Shown here one piece after another: positions 1 to 6,655 of a stretch of DNA of 18,065 nucleotides. The first letter of the stretch is position 1. Each line of letters begins with the position of its first letter. Origin of the DNA: Dokdonella_A sp964582225 (GTDB lineage: Bacteria; Pseudomonadota; Gammaproteobacteria; Xanthomonadales; Rhodanobacteraceae); contig CAZORA010000044.1 of NCBI GenBank assembly GCA_964582225.1, positions 1 to 18,065 on the forward strand. Direction: 5' to 3'. The notes below the pieces were generated by a model, which was not told the origin of the DNA, searched no databases, and was given only the letters and a program-made list of their open reading frames with translations. The translations under genes and the position numbers were made by a program.

Positions 1-249
1 GTCGGCATCCACGCCAAGGACAATGACCTCACCGTCAACGCCCTGCGCGCCAAGCAGCTGACCAATATCCGCGCCGCCGGCAAGGACGACAACGTCCAGC
101 TGTCGCCACCCGTACGGCTGTCGCTCGAGCAGGCTCTGGAGTTCATCGAAAGCGACGAGCTGGTCGAGGTGACGCCGAAGGCGATCCGCCTGCGCAAGAA
201 GAACCTGACCGAAGTCGATCGCCGCCGCGCCGCGCGTCAGGCGGCCTGA
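1..249 (+). CDS. typA: TypA/BipA translational GTPase, C-terminal fragment
   Basis: This is the last 82 codons of a gene that begins before the window; frame 1 is open from the first base to TGA at 247-249. The segment contains VGIHAKDNDLTVN, KQLTNIRAAGKDD, LSLEQALEFIESDELVEVTP and a basic RLRKKNLTEVDRRRA tail. These match the C-terminal domain found only in TypA/BipA among the translational GTPases. The GTPase, domain II and EF-G-like domain V parts lie outside the window. BipA is a ribosome-associated GTPase with a role in 50S assembly and stress adaptation. The gene is convergent with the DAHP synthase gene, with only 40 nt between the two stop codons. The family assignment is firm; nothing can be said about its promoter or start. 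Confidence 0.95.
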   Translation, partial: VGIHAKDNDLTVNALRAKQLTNIRAAGKDDNVQLSPPVRLSLEQALEFIESDELVEVTPKAIRLRKKNLTEVDRRRAARQAA

Positions 250-261
250 AGGGGTTCTTGG

Positions 262-287
262 CAGCGCAGGGCGCGCGCCGTGCGCTG
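262..287. terminator. Hairpin between convergent typA and DAHP synthase genes
   Basis: The arms at 262-268 and 281-287 are exact 7-nt reverse complements (CAGCGCA/TGCGCTG). They enclose the self-complementary core GGCGCGCGCC. It lies in the 40-nt gap between two convergent stop codons, where a bidirectional terminator is expected. No T tract follows on either strand, so a stand-alone intrinsic terminator is doubtful; it may be a 3'-end stabiliser or work together with Rho. Confidence 0.4.
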
Positions 288-289
288 GA

Positions 290-1675
290 TCAATCGGCGC
301 GGCAGCTGCCGCGCTTGCGCACGATCAGCATCGCGAGCTCGAGCGACTGCTCGTAGTTGAGGCGCGGATCGACGGTCGAGGTGTAGGCGCGGTCGAGGTC
401 GGCTTCCACCAGCCGGCAGGCGCCGCCAAGACATTCGGTCACATTCTCCCCGGTCAGCTCCAGGTGCACGCCACCAAGCCGGGTGCCGATCGCTGCGTGC
501 ACGTCGAAGGCACGCTCGAGCTCGCTGCGGACGTTGTCGAAGCGCCGCGTCTTGACCCCGTTGCCGAGCGTCTCGGTATTGCCGTGCATCGGGTCGCAAA
601 CCCAAAGTGGAGTGCGCCCGGCCGCCTTCATCGCGACGAGCAGCGGCGGCAGCGCGCTTTCCACCTTGTCGGCCCCCATGCGGTGAATCAGGGTCAGGCG
701 CCCCGGTTCGCGATGTGGATCGAGTGCCTCGACCAGCGCGAGGAGCTGATCCGCACCGACCTGCGGGCCGATTTTCACCGCGATCGGATTGCGGATGCCG
801 CGGAAGTACTCCACGTGGGCGCCATCTGCCTGCGCCGTGCGCATGCCGATCCAGGGAAAGTGAGTCGACAGGTTGAACCAGCCCCACTGGCGCGGCACCT
901 GACGGGTCAGAGATTCCTCGTAGTGCAGCACGAGGGCCTCGTGGGAGGTGAAGAAATCGACCCGCTGGTAGCTGCCGATCGACTTGCCGGCAAGGGTCTC
1001 CATGAAGCGCAGCGAGGCGCCGATCGCCTCCACCATGCGCCCATATTCGGCCTGCAGCGGAGATTGCCGGACCCAGGCGAGATCCCAGTATTCGGGGTGA
1101 TGCAGGTCGGCAAAGCCGCCGTCCATCAGTGCCCGCACGAAGTTCATGGTCATCGCCGAATGGGCGTGACCGGCGAGCAAGCGCCGCGGATCGGGGCGAC
1201 GCGCGGCGGCGTTGAACTCCGGGGCGTTGACCAGCTCGCCGCGGTAACTCGGCAAAGTCACGTTGTCGCGGGTTTCGAGATCGGCCGAACGCGGCTTGGC
1301 GTATTGACCCGCGAAGCGCCCTACCCGCACCACCGGCAGCTGCAGCCCGTGCACCAGCACCAGGCTCATCTGCAGCATGACCTTGAGCCGGTTGGAAATC
1401 AGCGGCGAGCTGCAGTCGCCAAAGCGCTCGGCACAGTCACCGCCCTGCAGCAGGAAGCGACGCCCTTCGGCTGCTTCGGCGAGCATCTGCCGGAGGGCGA
1501 AGATCTCCCACGAAGTGACCAGGGGCGGCAGTTCGCGCAGCTCGGCCAGCACGCGCTCAAGCTCGACCGGGTCGTCGTAATTCGGCTGTTGCTGCTGCGG
1601 CCGCTCGCGCCAGGAATCCGGCGTCCAGCCGGGGGCTTCGCGGACCGGGGCAAGCGGAGAGCTGATCGAGTTCAT
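290..1675 (-). CDS. aroG: Class II 3-deoxy-7-phosphoheptulonate (DAHP) synthase
   Basis: The enzyme condenses phosphoenolpyruvate and erythrose 4-phosphate to DAHP, the first step of the shikimate pathway to aromatic amino acids. The 461-aa protein shows class II (plant/Mycobacterium AroG type) motifs: LLQGGDCAERF (76-85), RVGRFAGQYAKPRS (117-130), TSHEALVLHYE (243-253), IHRMGADKV (330-338), WVCDPMHGN (358-366) and HLELTGENVTECLGG (404-418). Cys81, His364, Glu406 and Asp436 line up by spacing with the four metal ligands of the M. tuberculosis enzyme. I chose ATG at 1675 (MNSISSPLAP); a GTG at 1693 would add six residues, and neither has a clear Shine-Dalgarno sequence. It is the last gene of the minus-strand group, 111 nt behind dsbB. 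The symbol follows mycobacterial use; other names exist for this class. Confidence 0.93.
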   Translation of the reverse strand: MNSISSPLAPVREAPGWTPDSWRERPQQQQPNYDDPVELERVLAELRELPPLVTSWEIFALRQMLAEAAEGRRFLLQGGDCAERFGDCSSPLISNRLKVMLQMSLVLVHGLQLPVVRVGRFAGQYAKPRSADLETRDNVTLPSYRGELVNAPEFNAAARRPDPRRLLAGHAHSAMTMNFVRALMDGGFADLHHPEYWDLAWVRQSPLQAEYGRMVEAIGASLRFMETLAGKSIGSYQRVDFFTSHEALVLHYEESLTRQVPRQWGWFNLSTHFPWIGMRTAQADGAHVEYFRGIRNPIAVKIGPQVGADQLLALVEALDPHREPGRLTLIHRMGADKVESALPPLLVAMKAAGRTPLWVCDPMHGNTETLGNGVKTRRFDNVRSELERAFDVHAAIGTRLGGVHLELTGENVTECLGGACRLVEADLDRAYTSTVDPRLNYEQSLELAMLIVRKRGSCRAD

Positions 1676-1705
1676 GGGTGTTTCATGTTGCACTGCGGAA
1701 AAACG

Positions 1706-1714
1706 ATCATGCCA
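1706..1714 (-). promoter_or_regulatory. Possible extended -10 promoter for the DAHP synthase gene
   Basis: On the minus strand the sequence TGGCATGAT occurs about 30 nt upstream of the start codon. It fits the extended -10 pattern TGn followed by a hexamer (CATGAT, four of six consensus bases). I see no good -35 element at 17 nt, so this is only a weak candidate. The rest of the 111-nt dsbB-aroG gap holds a short hairpin (GCCGC/GCGGC) but no clear terminator. Confidence 0.25.
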
Positions 1715-1786
1715 CAGCGCGCGAGACGCCGCAGCAGCTGCGCGGCTCGCGGTCCAATTCTTTTTCCAGAACGAAAAGGCATGTGC

Positions 1787-2308
1787 TCATGCCATCGACC
1801 GCGAACGCACGCGAAAGCCGGCCCACAGCGCACCGCCGCCAAGAAGCAGGTAACAGATCAGAGTCCAGGCGGGCATGGTGAGCCCCAGGAGGGTCCAGCT
1901 GATCTCGCCGCAGTCGCCGGTCGCCATGAAGGCCTTCTTGATTGCCTCGGCCAGCGGGAAGGTATCCATCAGATAGTTGAGGCCGGGACCACAGCCGGCC
2001 AGCAGCGGATCCTGCGGCGAGAACTGCACGATCAGGTGCCGCACCGCGACCACGGCGCCGACCGCGCAGGCGACGGCAACGAGGACTGCGTAGATCCGCC
2101 GCCCCAGGGCTCCGGGACCGTGAATCGCCCCGACCAGGAACACCAGCCCGGCGGCGAGGAACGCGATCCGCTGGAAGATGCACTTCGGACAGGGCTCGAT
2201 GCCCATCTGGAACTGCTCGAAAAGCGCATAGGCGAGCAGGGCCACGCAAACCAGGAAACCGCTCAGAAACTGCGCACGAAAGGACCAGGTGAAGGGGTTC
2301 GGATTCAT
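1787..2308 (-). CDS. dsbB: Disulfide bond formation protein DsbB
   Basis: DsbB is the inner-membrane quinone reductase that reoxidises periplasmic DsbA and passes the electrons to ubiquinone. The 173-aa protein has four hydrophobic helices (about 14-32, 46-62, 72-91 and 143-165). Both periplasmic cysteine pairs are present: C40-P-K-C43, and C106 with C133 in the second loop. E. coli has C41/C44 and C104/C130. Arg47, just after the CXXC, matches the conserved quinone-site arginine. I took ATG 2308 because GGAG lies 8 nt upstream; an upstream GTG at 2317 is less likely. It starts 36 nt after the ALG10-like membrane protein gene, so the two are probably co-transcribed. No dsbA is in view. Confidence 0.95.
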   Translation of the reverse strand: MNPNPFTWSFRAQFLSGFLVCVALLAYALFEQFQMGIEPCPKCIFQRIAFLAAGLVFLVGAIHGPGALGRRIYAVLVAVACAVGAVVAVRHLIVQFSPQDPLLAGCGPGLNYLMDTFPLAEAIKKAFMATGDCGEISWTLLGLTMPAWTLICYLLLGGGALWAGFRVRSRSMA

Positions 2309-2344
2309 CGTGTGCACTCCGGCGAAAGCGCGCGAGCGCCCGCC

Positions 2345-3631
2345 TCAAGGAAAGAACCAGCCGGCAATCATCCCGGAAAGAACCAGTATTGCAAGTGCGA
2401 GCCAGAGCGCCAATGTCGCCCATTCGAACGCTCGGTTGCGCTGCTCACGAAAGGCCAACCAGAGCACCAGCGGAACCAGGGCGTAGCGCTGTTCGATCAG
2501 CCAGGAAGCGGCAAGGAACAGCGCCCCGATCGGATACAGCATGACGGCGGAGGCTGGACGCAGCCGGGTCGGCGCGAGTCCGCAGGCGGCCAGCACCACC
2601 AGCGCGCAGAAGCCGGCACGCAGCGGCAGATGGTTGTCGAGCGCGAGCAGGAACGCATTACGCGGCAGGAAGTCCGGCAACGCCGTGTTGTAGGGGTTGT
2701 CGGCGCGAAAGCCGAACCAGCACAGGGCGAAGAGACCCAGCGGCAGCAGCCAGCGCCAGGCGTGCTGCCGCAGCCAGCTGCGCGCAGCACCCAGCCCGCA
2801 GGCGCTCTGCAGGGGCAGCAGCAGTCCGGCCAGAAACAGCGCGAACAGCGGGTTGCCCAGGTGCAGCGACGCGTCGGGATGCAGCCCGGCCTGCGCGCGC
2901 GACAGCGAAATCGAGCCATTCCATGCCCAGAACGCGACAAACAGCAGGAGCGGCAACGCGTAGGGCCAAGCGATCGCGAGGAACTCGCCCCAAGCGGCAA
3001 GCCCGCGCGCGCGCCAGCCGCGAAATCCGCCGCCGGCGTGCTCTGGACTAGCCGCGAGCGCCACCATCAGAAGCGCCCAAACCACTTCGTTCTGACGCAC
3101 CAGCACCAGGCCACAAAGGAGCAGCGCCGAAAGTCCGTTTCGCCCCTTGAGCGTGGCCAGCGTGGCGCACAGCAGAAGCGCGAGTGCCAGCACGTCGGTA
3201 TAGACCAGGAAGAAGTACGGCGCGAGAATCGGCAGCGCGAGCAGCTGCGCCGTGGCCAGCACTTCGCTGCCGGGCCAGAGCCGCCGCCGCAGGCGGAAGA
3301 AGGCTGCGGCAACGAGGAGACCGAAGCCGGCGTTCACCAGCCGCGCGGCGCCCAGCGATTCCTGCGCAAAAAGCGCGAGCAGCGCCGCCACCATTGCGTG
3401 ATAGCCGGGGATCGTGGTCAGGTACTGATCGAGGACGCGTAACTCGCCGGAACGAAACAGCTCGATTTGCGCGTAGTGATAGGACTCGTCGCCGCGAACC
3501 GGGCCGGGCAGTGAGGCCAGCGCCGCCACCACATAGAGGAGCGCGAGTAGAACACCGAGCGCGATCGCCCCGCGCCGCCCCAGAGGACGCACCGCTGCGC
3601 TCCCACTCGCCCTTGCGCGCAGCCGCATCAT
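2345..3631 (-). CDS. Polytopic membrane protein resembling DIE2/ALG10 glucosyltransferases
   Basis: This is a 428-aa, strongly hydrophobic protein with roughly ten or more membrane segments and short basic loops. I recognise scattered motifs of the DIE2/ALG10 (GT59) family: GDESYHYAQIELF (47-59, with the catalytic-type acidic pair D48-E49) followed by LTTIPGYH (71-78); FLVYTDVLAL (141-150); VLVRQNEVVW (176-185); PYALPLLLFVAFWAWNG (223-239) and EQRYALVP (380-387). In eukaryotes ALG10 adds the last alpha-1,2-glucose to the dolichol-linked oligosaccharide, using dolichyl-P-glucose. Here the donor would presumably be a polyprenyl-phosphate sugar and the acceptor is unknown. The start is uncertain: GTG 3634, ATG 3631 and ATG 3628 are adjacent, with a weak GGCGGGG upstream. 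dsbB follows at 36 nt. A generic ArnT/PMT-like GT-C enzyme is the main alternative. Confidence 0.6.
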   Translation of the reverse strand: MMRLRARASGSAAVRPLGRRGAIALGVLLALLYVVAALASLPGPVRGDESYHYAQIELFRSGELRVLDQYLTTIPGYHAMVAALLALFAQESLGAARLVNAGFGLLVAAAFFRLRRRLWPGSEVLATAQLLALPILAPYFFLVYTDVLALALLLCATLATLKGRNGLSALLLCGLVLVRQNEVVWALLMVALAASPEHAGGGFRGWRARGLAAWGEFLAIAWPYALPLLLFVAFWAWNGSISLSRAQAGLHPDASLHLGNPLFALFLAGLLLPLQSACGLGAARSWLRQHAWRWLLPLGLFALCWFGFRADNPYNTALPDFLPRNAFLLALDNHLPLRAGFCALVVLAACGLAPTRLRPASAVMLYPIGALFLAASWLIEQRYALVPLVLWLAFREQRNRAFEWATLALWLALAILVLSGMIAGWFFP

Positions 3632-3825
3632 CACACCCCGCCGAAACCCGCTCGCGCCCTGCGGGCAGATCCTGGACGACAGCACGCTGCGCCCACCCCG
3701 CCGCGGCTGTCCTGCGCGCGTGCGGTCGCGGCGGCGCTTGTCACCCTGATTGGAACCGCAGACGCTGTTGCCGACATCCGCTTACCCCGCCCTTCGCCGA
3801 TTTCCATGCTGCCAGCCGCTGCGCC
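3632..3825. other. Spacer upstream of the ALG10-like gene, no recognised gene
   Basis: About 195 nt lie between the end of the ribosomal protein cluster and the start of the ALG10-like gene. On the minus strand it is GC-rich with repeated GGCGGGGT-type runs (in front of the start and twice further up). I find no convincing -35/-10 pair. A 67-codon minus-strand frame (3631-3834) crosses it and ends overlapping the next start as TGATG. Its composition is low-complexity Ala/Arg/Gly and I do not call it a gene. Confidence 0.4.
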
Positions 3826-3844
3826 GCGCGCCAAGCAGGCGCGC
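3826..3844 (-). repeat. Second hairpin behind the alpha operon terminator
   Basis: GCGCGCC at 3826-3832 and GGCGCGC at 3838-3844 are exact 7-nt reverse complements around a 5-nt loop. It follows directly on the T stretch of the first terminator hairpin. No T tract comes after it on the minus strand. It may back up termination or protect the 3' end. Confidence 0.45.
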
Positions 3845-3878
3845 CGAAAACGATGAGCCCCGGACAGTGCCGGGGCTC
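3845..3878 (-). terminator. Intrinsic-type terminator after rplQ
   Basis: On the minus strand GAGCCCCGG (3870-3878) pairs perfectly with CCGGGGCTC (3855-3863) around a 6-nt loop. It is followed by ATCGTTTTCG, a short T run at 3847-3850. It begins 29 nt after the rplQ stop, the expected end of the S10-spc-alpha transcript. The T tract is short, so termination may be incomplete. Confidence 0.75.
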
Positions 3879-3906
3879 GGGTTTGGCGCAGGGACGAGCG
3901 TCCGCC

Positions 3907-4293
3907 TCAATCGGCGGCTGGCTCCGGCTCCGCGCGCGGACGCTCGACCAGTTCGACGTAGGCCATCGGCGCGCTGTCGCCGGCGCGGAAGCCGCACTTC
4001 AGCAGACGCAAATAGCCACCGGGGCGCTCGCGGTAGCGAGGGCCCAGCTCGACGAAGAGCTTGCCGACTGCTTCCTTGTCACGCAGGCGGGCGAACGCCA
4101 GCCGGCGATTGGCGACGCCGTCGACCTTGGCCAGCGTGATCAGCGGCTCGGCCACGCGGCGCAGCTCCTTCGCCTTGGGCAGGGTAGTGCGGATCAGCTC
4201 GTGCTTGAACAGCGAGGCGGCCATGTTGCGAAACATCGCGTCGCGGTGGCTGCTGGTGCGGTTGAACTTGCGGCCCGATTTCTGGTGGCGCAT
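3907..4293 (-). CDS. rplQ: 50S ribosomal protein L17
   Basis: L17 is a large-subunit protein near the peptide exit tunnel and the last gene of the alpha operon. The 128-aa product opens with MRHQKSGRKFNRTSSHR and continues FRNMAASLFKHELIRTTLPKAKELRR, as expected for L17, then ends in an acidic Glu/Pro/Ala tail (ERPRAEPEPAAD) typical of some proteobacterial versions. The start at 4293 has GAGG 8 nt upstream. The gene is separated from rpoA by 153 nt containing a strong hairpin, unusually far for this pair, and is followed at 29 nt by the operon terminator. Confidence 0.98.
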   Translation of the reverse strand: MRHQKSGRKFNRTSSHRDAMFRNMAASLFKHELIRTTLPKAKELRRVAEPLITLAKVDGVANRRLAFARLRDKEAVGKLFVELGPRYRERPGGYLRLLKCGFRAGDSAPMAYVELVERPRAEPEPAAD

Positions 4294-4408
4294 GTTGGGG
4301 TCCTCGATTTCCTGTTGTTATGGGACACCGGCTCCTGCGTCCGGGCTCCCGCGGCGAACCGCTTTGTGTGTCGGGTGAGCGGCCAGTCGTCCGCGACGCC
4401 CGAACCGT

Positions 4409-4440
4409 CAAGACCTGCCGAGTTGACGCGGCAGGTCTTG
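4409..4440 (-). repeat. Perfect 12-bp inverted repeat between rpoA and rplQ
   Basis: CAAGACCTGCCG (4409-4420) and CGGCAGGTCTTG (4429-4440) are exact reverse complements around an 8-nt loop. The hairpin begins 6 nt after the rpoA stop codon. The minus-strand sequence after it (ACGGTTCGGG) has no T tract, so it is not a classical terminator. The other ~115 nt of the gap up to rplQ hold no gene or clear promoter. Confidence 0.85.
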
Positions 4441-4446
4441 CGTGTT

Positions 4447-5445
4447 TCAGCCCATCTGCATGCCGTGCTCGATGCCCGGAGGTGGCCAGCTGTCGAGCTT
4501 CATGCCGAGCTGCAGGCCACGATTGAACAGCACTTCCTTGATTTCCGTCAGCGATTTCTTGCCAAGGTTGGGCGTCTTCAGCAGTTCCACCTCGGTCTTC
4601 TGCACCAAGTCGCCGATGTAGTAGATGCTCTCGGCCTTGAGGCAGTTCGCCGAGCGAACCGTAAGCTCGAGATCGTCAATCGGCTGCAGCAGAACGGGGT
4701 CGACCCCGCTGGTGTCGACCTGCGCGTCGCTACTCTCGCGGTGCGCAAAATCACCGAACACGCTGATTTGATCCTGCAGGATCTCGGCGGCCTTGTTGAC
4801 CGCGTCCTCGGCGTCGATCGCGCCATTGGTTTCGACATCCAGCACCAGCTTGTCGAGGTCGGTGCGCTGCTCGAGGCGCGCCGCCTCCACGTTGTAGGCA
4901 ACTCGGCGCACCGGACAGAACGAGGCGTCGAGCTGCAGGCGTCCGATCGGCTGTGCTTCTTCGTCGAGCTGGCGGCGCGCCGTCACCGGCTGATAGCCGA
5001 GCCCGCGCGTCACCTTGAGGCGCATGTTGAGCGCGACGTCCTTGGTCAGATGGCAGATCACGTGTTCCGGATTGATGATCTCGACCGTGTGGTCGGTCAC
5101 GATGTCGGCCGCCGTCACCACGCCCTTGCCTTTCTTGCTCAGGCTGAGCGTGGTCTGCTCGACGCCGTGCAGGCGCAGGGCGACGTCCTTGAGGTTCAGC
5201 AGGACTTCGATGACGTCTTCCTGCAGACCTTCCTTCGTCGTGTACTCGTGCAGCACGCCGTCGATCTCGACCTCGGTGATCGCCGCTCCCGGAATCGACG
5301 ACAACAACACGCGCCGCAGCGCGTTGCCGAGCGTGTGGCCGAATCCGCGTTCGAGCGGCTCGACGATCACGCGAGCCCGCACGGGGCTGAGGCGCTCTAC
5401 CTGGACGCCGCGCGGGCGCAGCACGTTGATGGACGTTCCCGCCAT
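4447..5445 (-). CDS. rpoA: DNA-directed RNA polymerase subunit alpha
   Basis: Alpha dimerises to nucleate RNA polymerase assembly, and its C-terminal domain contacts UP-element DNA and activators. The 332-aa protein has the N-terminal assembly domain (VIVEPLERGFGHTLGNALRR, 27-44, then SSIPGAAITEVEIDGVLHEY) and a linker around 236-248. The C-terminal domain follows, with LTVRSANCLK at 261-270; R264 corresponds to E. coli R265. NLGKKSLTEIKE (293-304) is the second HhH helix. ATG 5445 is chosen because GGAG lies 9 nt upstream and MAGTSINVLRPRG matches relatives; an in-frame GTG at 5460 is less likely. Flanking gaps both carry hairpins: two palindromes before the gene and a 12-bp stem behind it. 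Close in sequence to Xanthomonas RpoA as I remember it. Confidence 0.99.
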   Translation of the reverse strand: MAGTSINVLRPRGVQVERLSPVRARVIVEPLERGFGHTLGNALRRVLLSSIPGAAITEVEIDGVLHEYTTKEGLQEDVIEVLLNLKDVALRLHGVEQTTLSLSKKGKGVVTAADIVTDHTVEIINPEHVICHLTKDVALNMRLKVTRGLGYQPVTARRQLDEEAQPIGRLQLDASFCPVRRVAYNVEAARLEQRTDLDKLVLDVETNGAIDAEDAVNKAAEILQDQISVFGDFAHRESSDAQVDTSGVDPVLLQPIDDLELTVRSANCLKAESIYYIGDLVQKTEVELLKTPNLGKKSLTEIKEVLFNRGLQLGMKLDSWPPPGIEHGMQMG

Positions 5446-5460
5446 AGAAAGAGACTCCAC

Positions 5461-5476
5461 GAACCCGATCGGGTTC
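5461..5476. repeat. 16-bp perfect palindrome upstream of rpoA
   Basis: GAACCCGATCGGGTTC is its own reverse complement. It sits 15 nt before the rpoA start codon, adjoining the ribosome binding site (GTGGAG). As RNA it would form a 6-bp stem with a GATC loop; as DNA it could be a dimeric protein site. No binding protein can be named. Confidence 0.6.
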
Positions 5477-5493
5477 TTCAGATGGTGCTTTTG

Positions 5494-5518
5494 CCGCGGA
5501 AACCCAGTGGTTCCGCGG
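5494..5518 (-). repeat. Hairpin in the rpsD-rpoA gap
   Basis: CCGCGGAA (5494-5501) and TTCCGCGG (5511-5518) are exact reverse complements; two more pairs can form inside with one bulged base. It begins 7 nt after the rpsD stop. On the minus strand it is followed by CAAAAGCACC, so there is no T tract and no intrinsic terminator. Confidence 0.6.
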
Positions 5519-5525
5519 TGCCTGC

Positions 5526-6161
5526 TTACTTCGAGTACAGCTCGATGATCAGGCTTTCATTGATGTCGGAAGGCAGATCTGCGCGCTCCGGCAGCGCCTT
5601 CAGCAGGCCGCTCGCCTTGCTCGCATCGACCTCGATCCAGGCCGGCACCAGGTCCATTTCCTGCGCCAGAGTCAGCGCTTCCTTGACCCGCAGCTGCTCC
5701 TTGGCGCGGTCAGACAGGCTGATCTGATCGCCCGCACGCAGCTGATAGGAAGGCAGATTCACCTTGTTGCCGTTGACCCGCACGCCGGCGTGCGCCACCA
5801 GCTGACGCGCCTGCGCCCGGGTGACCGCGAAACCCATGCGATAGACCACGTTGTCGAGCCGCGCTTCGAGCATGCGCAGGAGGTTCTCGCCAGCGTTGCC
5901 CTTCTGCGCCGTGGCCTTCTGGTAATAGGAGTGGAACTGACGCTCCAGCAGGCCATACATGCGCTTCACCTTCTGCTTTTCGCGCAGCTGGCCACCGTAA
6001 TCCGACAGGCGACTGCGACGGGCACCGCCGCCGGCGCCATGCTGCCCGGGCTTCTGCTCCAGCTTGCACTTCGAATCGATCGCGCGCGCCGGGCTCTTGA
6101 GGCTCAGGTCAGCGCCTTCGCGACGGGCAAGCTTGCAGGTGGGTCCAATGTAACGAGCCAT
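5526..6161 (-). CDS. rpsD: 30S ribosomal protein S4
   Basis: S4 is a primary 16S rRNA-binding protein that initiates 30S assembly, and in E. coli it represses the alpha operon. The 211-aa product has MARYIGPTCKLARREGADL at the start, the EQKPGQHGA segment, LREKQKVKRMYGLLERQF, the RLDNVVYRMGF core and the S4 RNA-binding domain (TRAQARQLVAHAGVRVNG), ending in ELYSK. It is a few residues longer than E. coli S4 because of a GGGARRSR stretch after PGQHGA. ATG 6161 is fixed by family homology, although only a weak purine-rich site precedes it. The gap to rpsK is 84 nt with a small CCCGC/GCGGG hairpin (6185-6198). Confidence 0.98.
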   Translation of the reverse strand: MARYIGPTCKLARREGADLSLKSPARAIDSKCKLEQKPGQHGAGGGARRSRLSDYGGQLREKQKVKRMYGLLERQFHSYYQKATAQKGNAGENLLRMLEARLDNVVYRMGFAVTRAQARQLVAHAGVRVNGNKVNLPSYQLRAGDQISLSDRAKEQLRVKEALTLAQEMDLVPAWIEVDASKASGLLKALPERADLPSDINESLIIELYSK

Positions 6162-6245
6162 TATGCGTTTCTCATGTTGGGCGACCCGCCGCTGCGGGCG
6201 CAACCGGTGCGAGGCGGCACGAGGGCCACCTCCGTAACTGCGACG

Positions 6246-6635
6246 TCAGACCCGGCGCTTCTTCGGCGGGCGGCAGCCGTTGTGCGGAATCGGCGTCACG
6301 TCGATGATGTTGGTCACCTTGTAGCCGGCATTGTTGAGCGCGCGCACCGCGGATTCACGGCCGGGACCGGGCCCCTTGATGCGCACTTCGACCGTCTTGA
6401 TGCCGTAATCGACGGCCGCGCGGGCCGCCTTGTCCGCGGCCACCTGGGCCGCAAACGGAGTGGACTTGCGCGAGCCGCGAAACCCGGCACCGCCGGCGGT
6501 CGCCCAGGACAGCGCGTTGCCCTGCCGGTCGCTGATCGTGATCACGGTGTTGTTGAAGGATGCCTGCACGTGCGCGACCGCATCGGTCACGACGCGCCGC
6601 GTCTTCTTCTTGGTCTTGCCTGCGGCCTTTTTCAT
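6246..6635 (-). CDS. rpsK: 30S ribosomal protein S11
   Basis: S11 sits on the 30S platform near the mRNA exit and the E site. The 129-aa product has a lysine-rich N-terminus, then VAHVQASFNNTVITISDRQG, FRGSRKSTPFAAQVAADKA, IKGPGPGRESAVRAL and the universal ending IPHNGCRPPKKRRV. Asn119 is at the same position as the residue that becomes isoaspartate in E. coli S11. The start at 6635 follows GGAG by only 4 nt. The gene lies 20 nt after rpsM and is clearly in the same transcript. Confidence 0.98.
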   Translation of the reverse strand: MKKAAGKTKKKTRRVVTDAVAHVQASFNNTVITISDRQGNALSWATAGGAGFRGSRKSTPFAAQVAADKAARAAVDYGIKTVEVRIKGPGPGRESAVRALNNAGYKVTNIIDVTPIPHNGCRPPKKRRV

Positions 6636-6655
6636 GGGACTCCGATGCTCACTCT

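Noticed and set aside
1741..1786. Terminator behind dsbB (TTCTGGAAAAAGAA region)
   Set aside because: Only a short, imperfect AT stem can be drawn and the T residues lie before it, not after it.
464..3442. A 992-codon open frame on the plus strand, opposite aroG, dsbB and the ALG10-like gene
   Set aside because: It is antisense to three recognisable genes, crosses their boundaries, and its translation is low-complexity Arg/Gln/Gly/Ala/His. Long antisense frames are expected with GC-rich third positions.
3631..3834. A 67-codon minus-strand frame ending TGATG at the ALG10-like start
   Set aside because: The overlap would suit an operon, but the product is Ala/Arg/Gly-rich without motif or ribosome binding site, and it begins inside the second terminator hairpin.
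3184..5727. An 847-codon plus-strand frame opposite rplQ and rpoA
   Set aside because: Same reason: it spans several real genes and their gaps, and no domain is recognisable.
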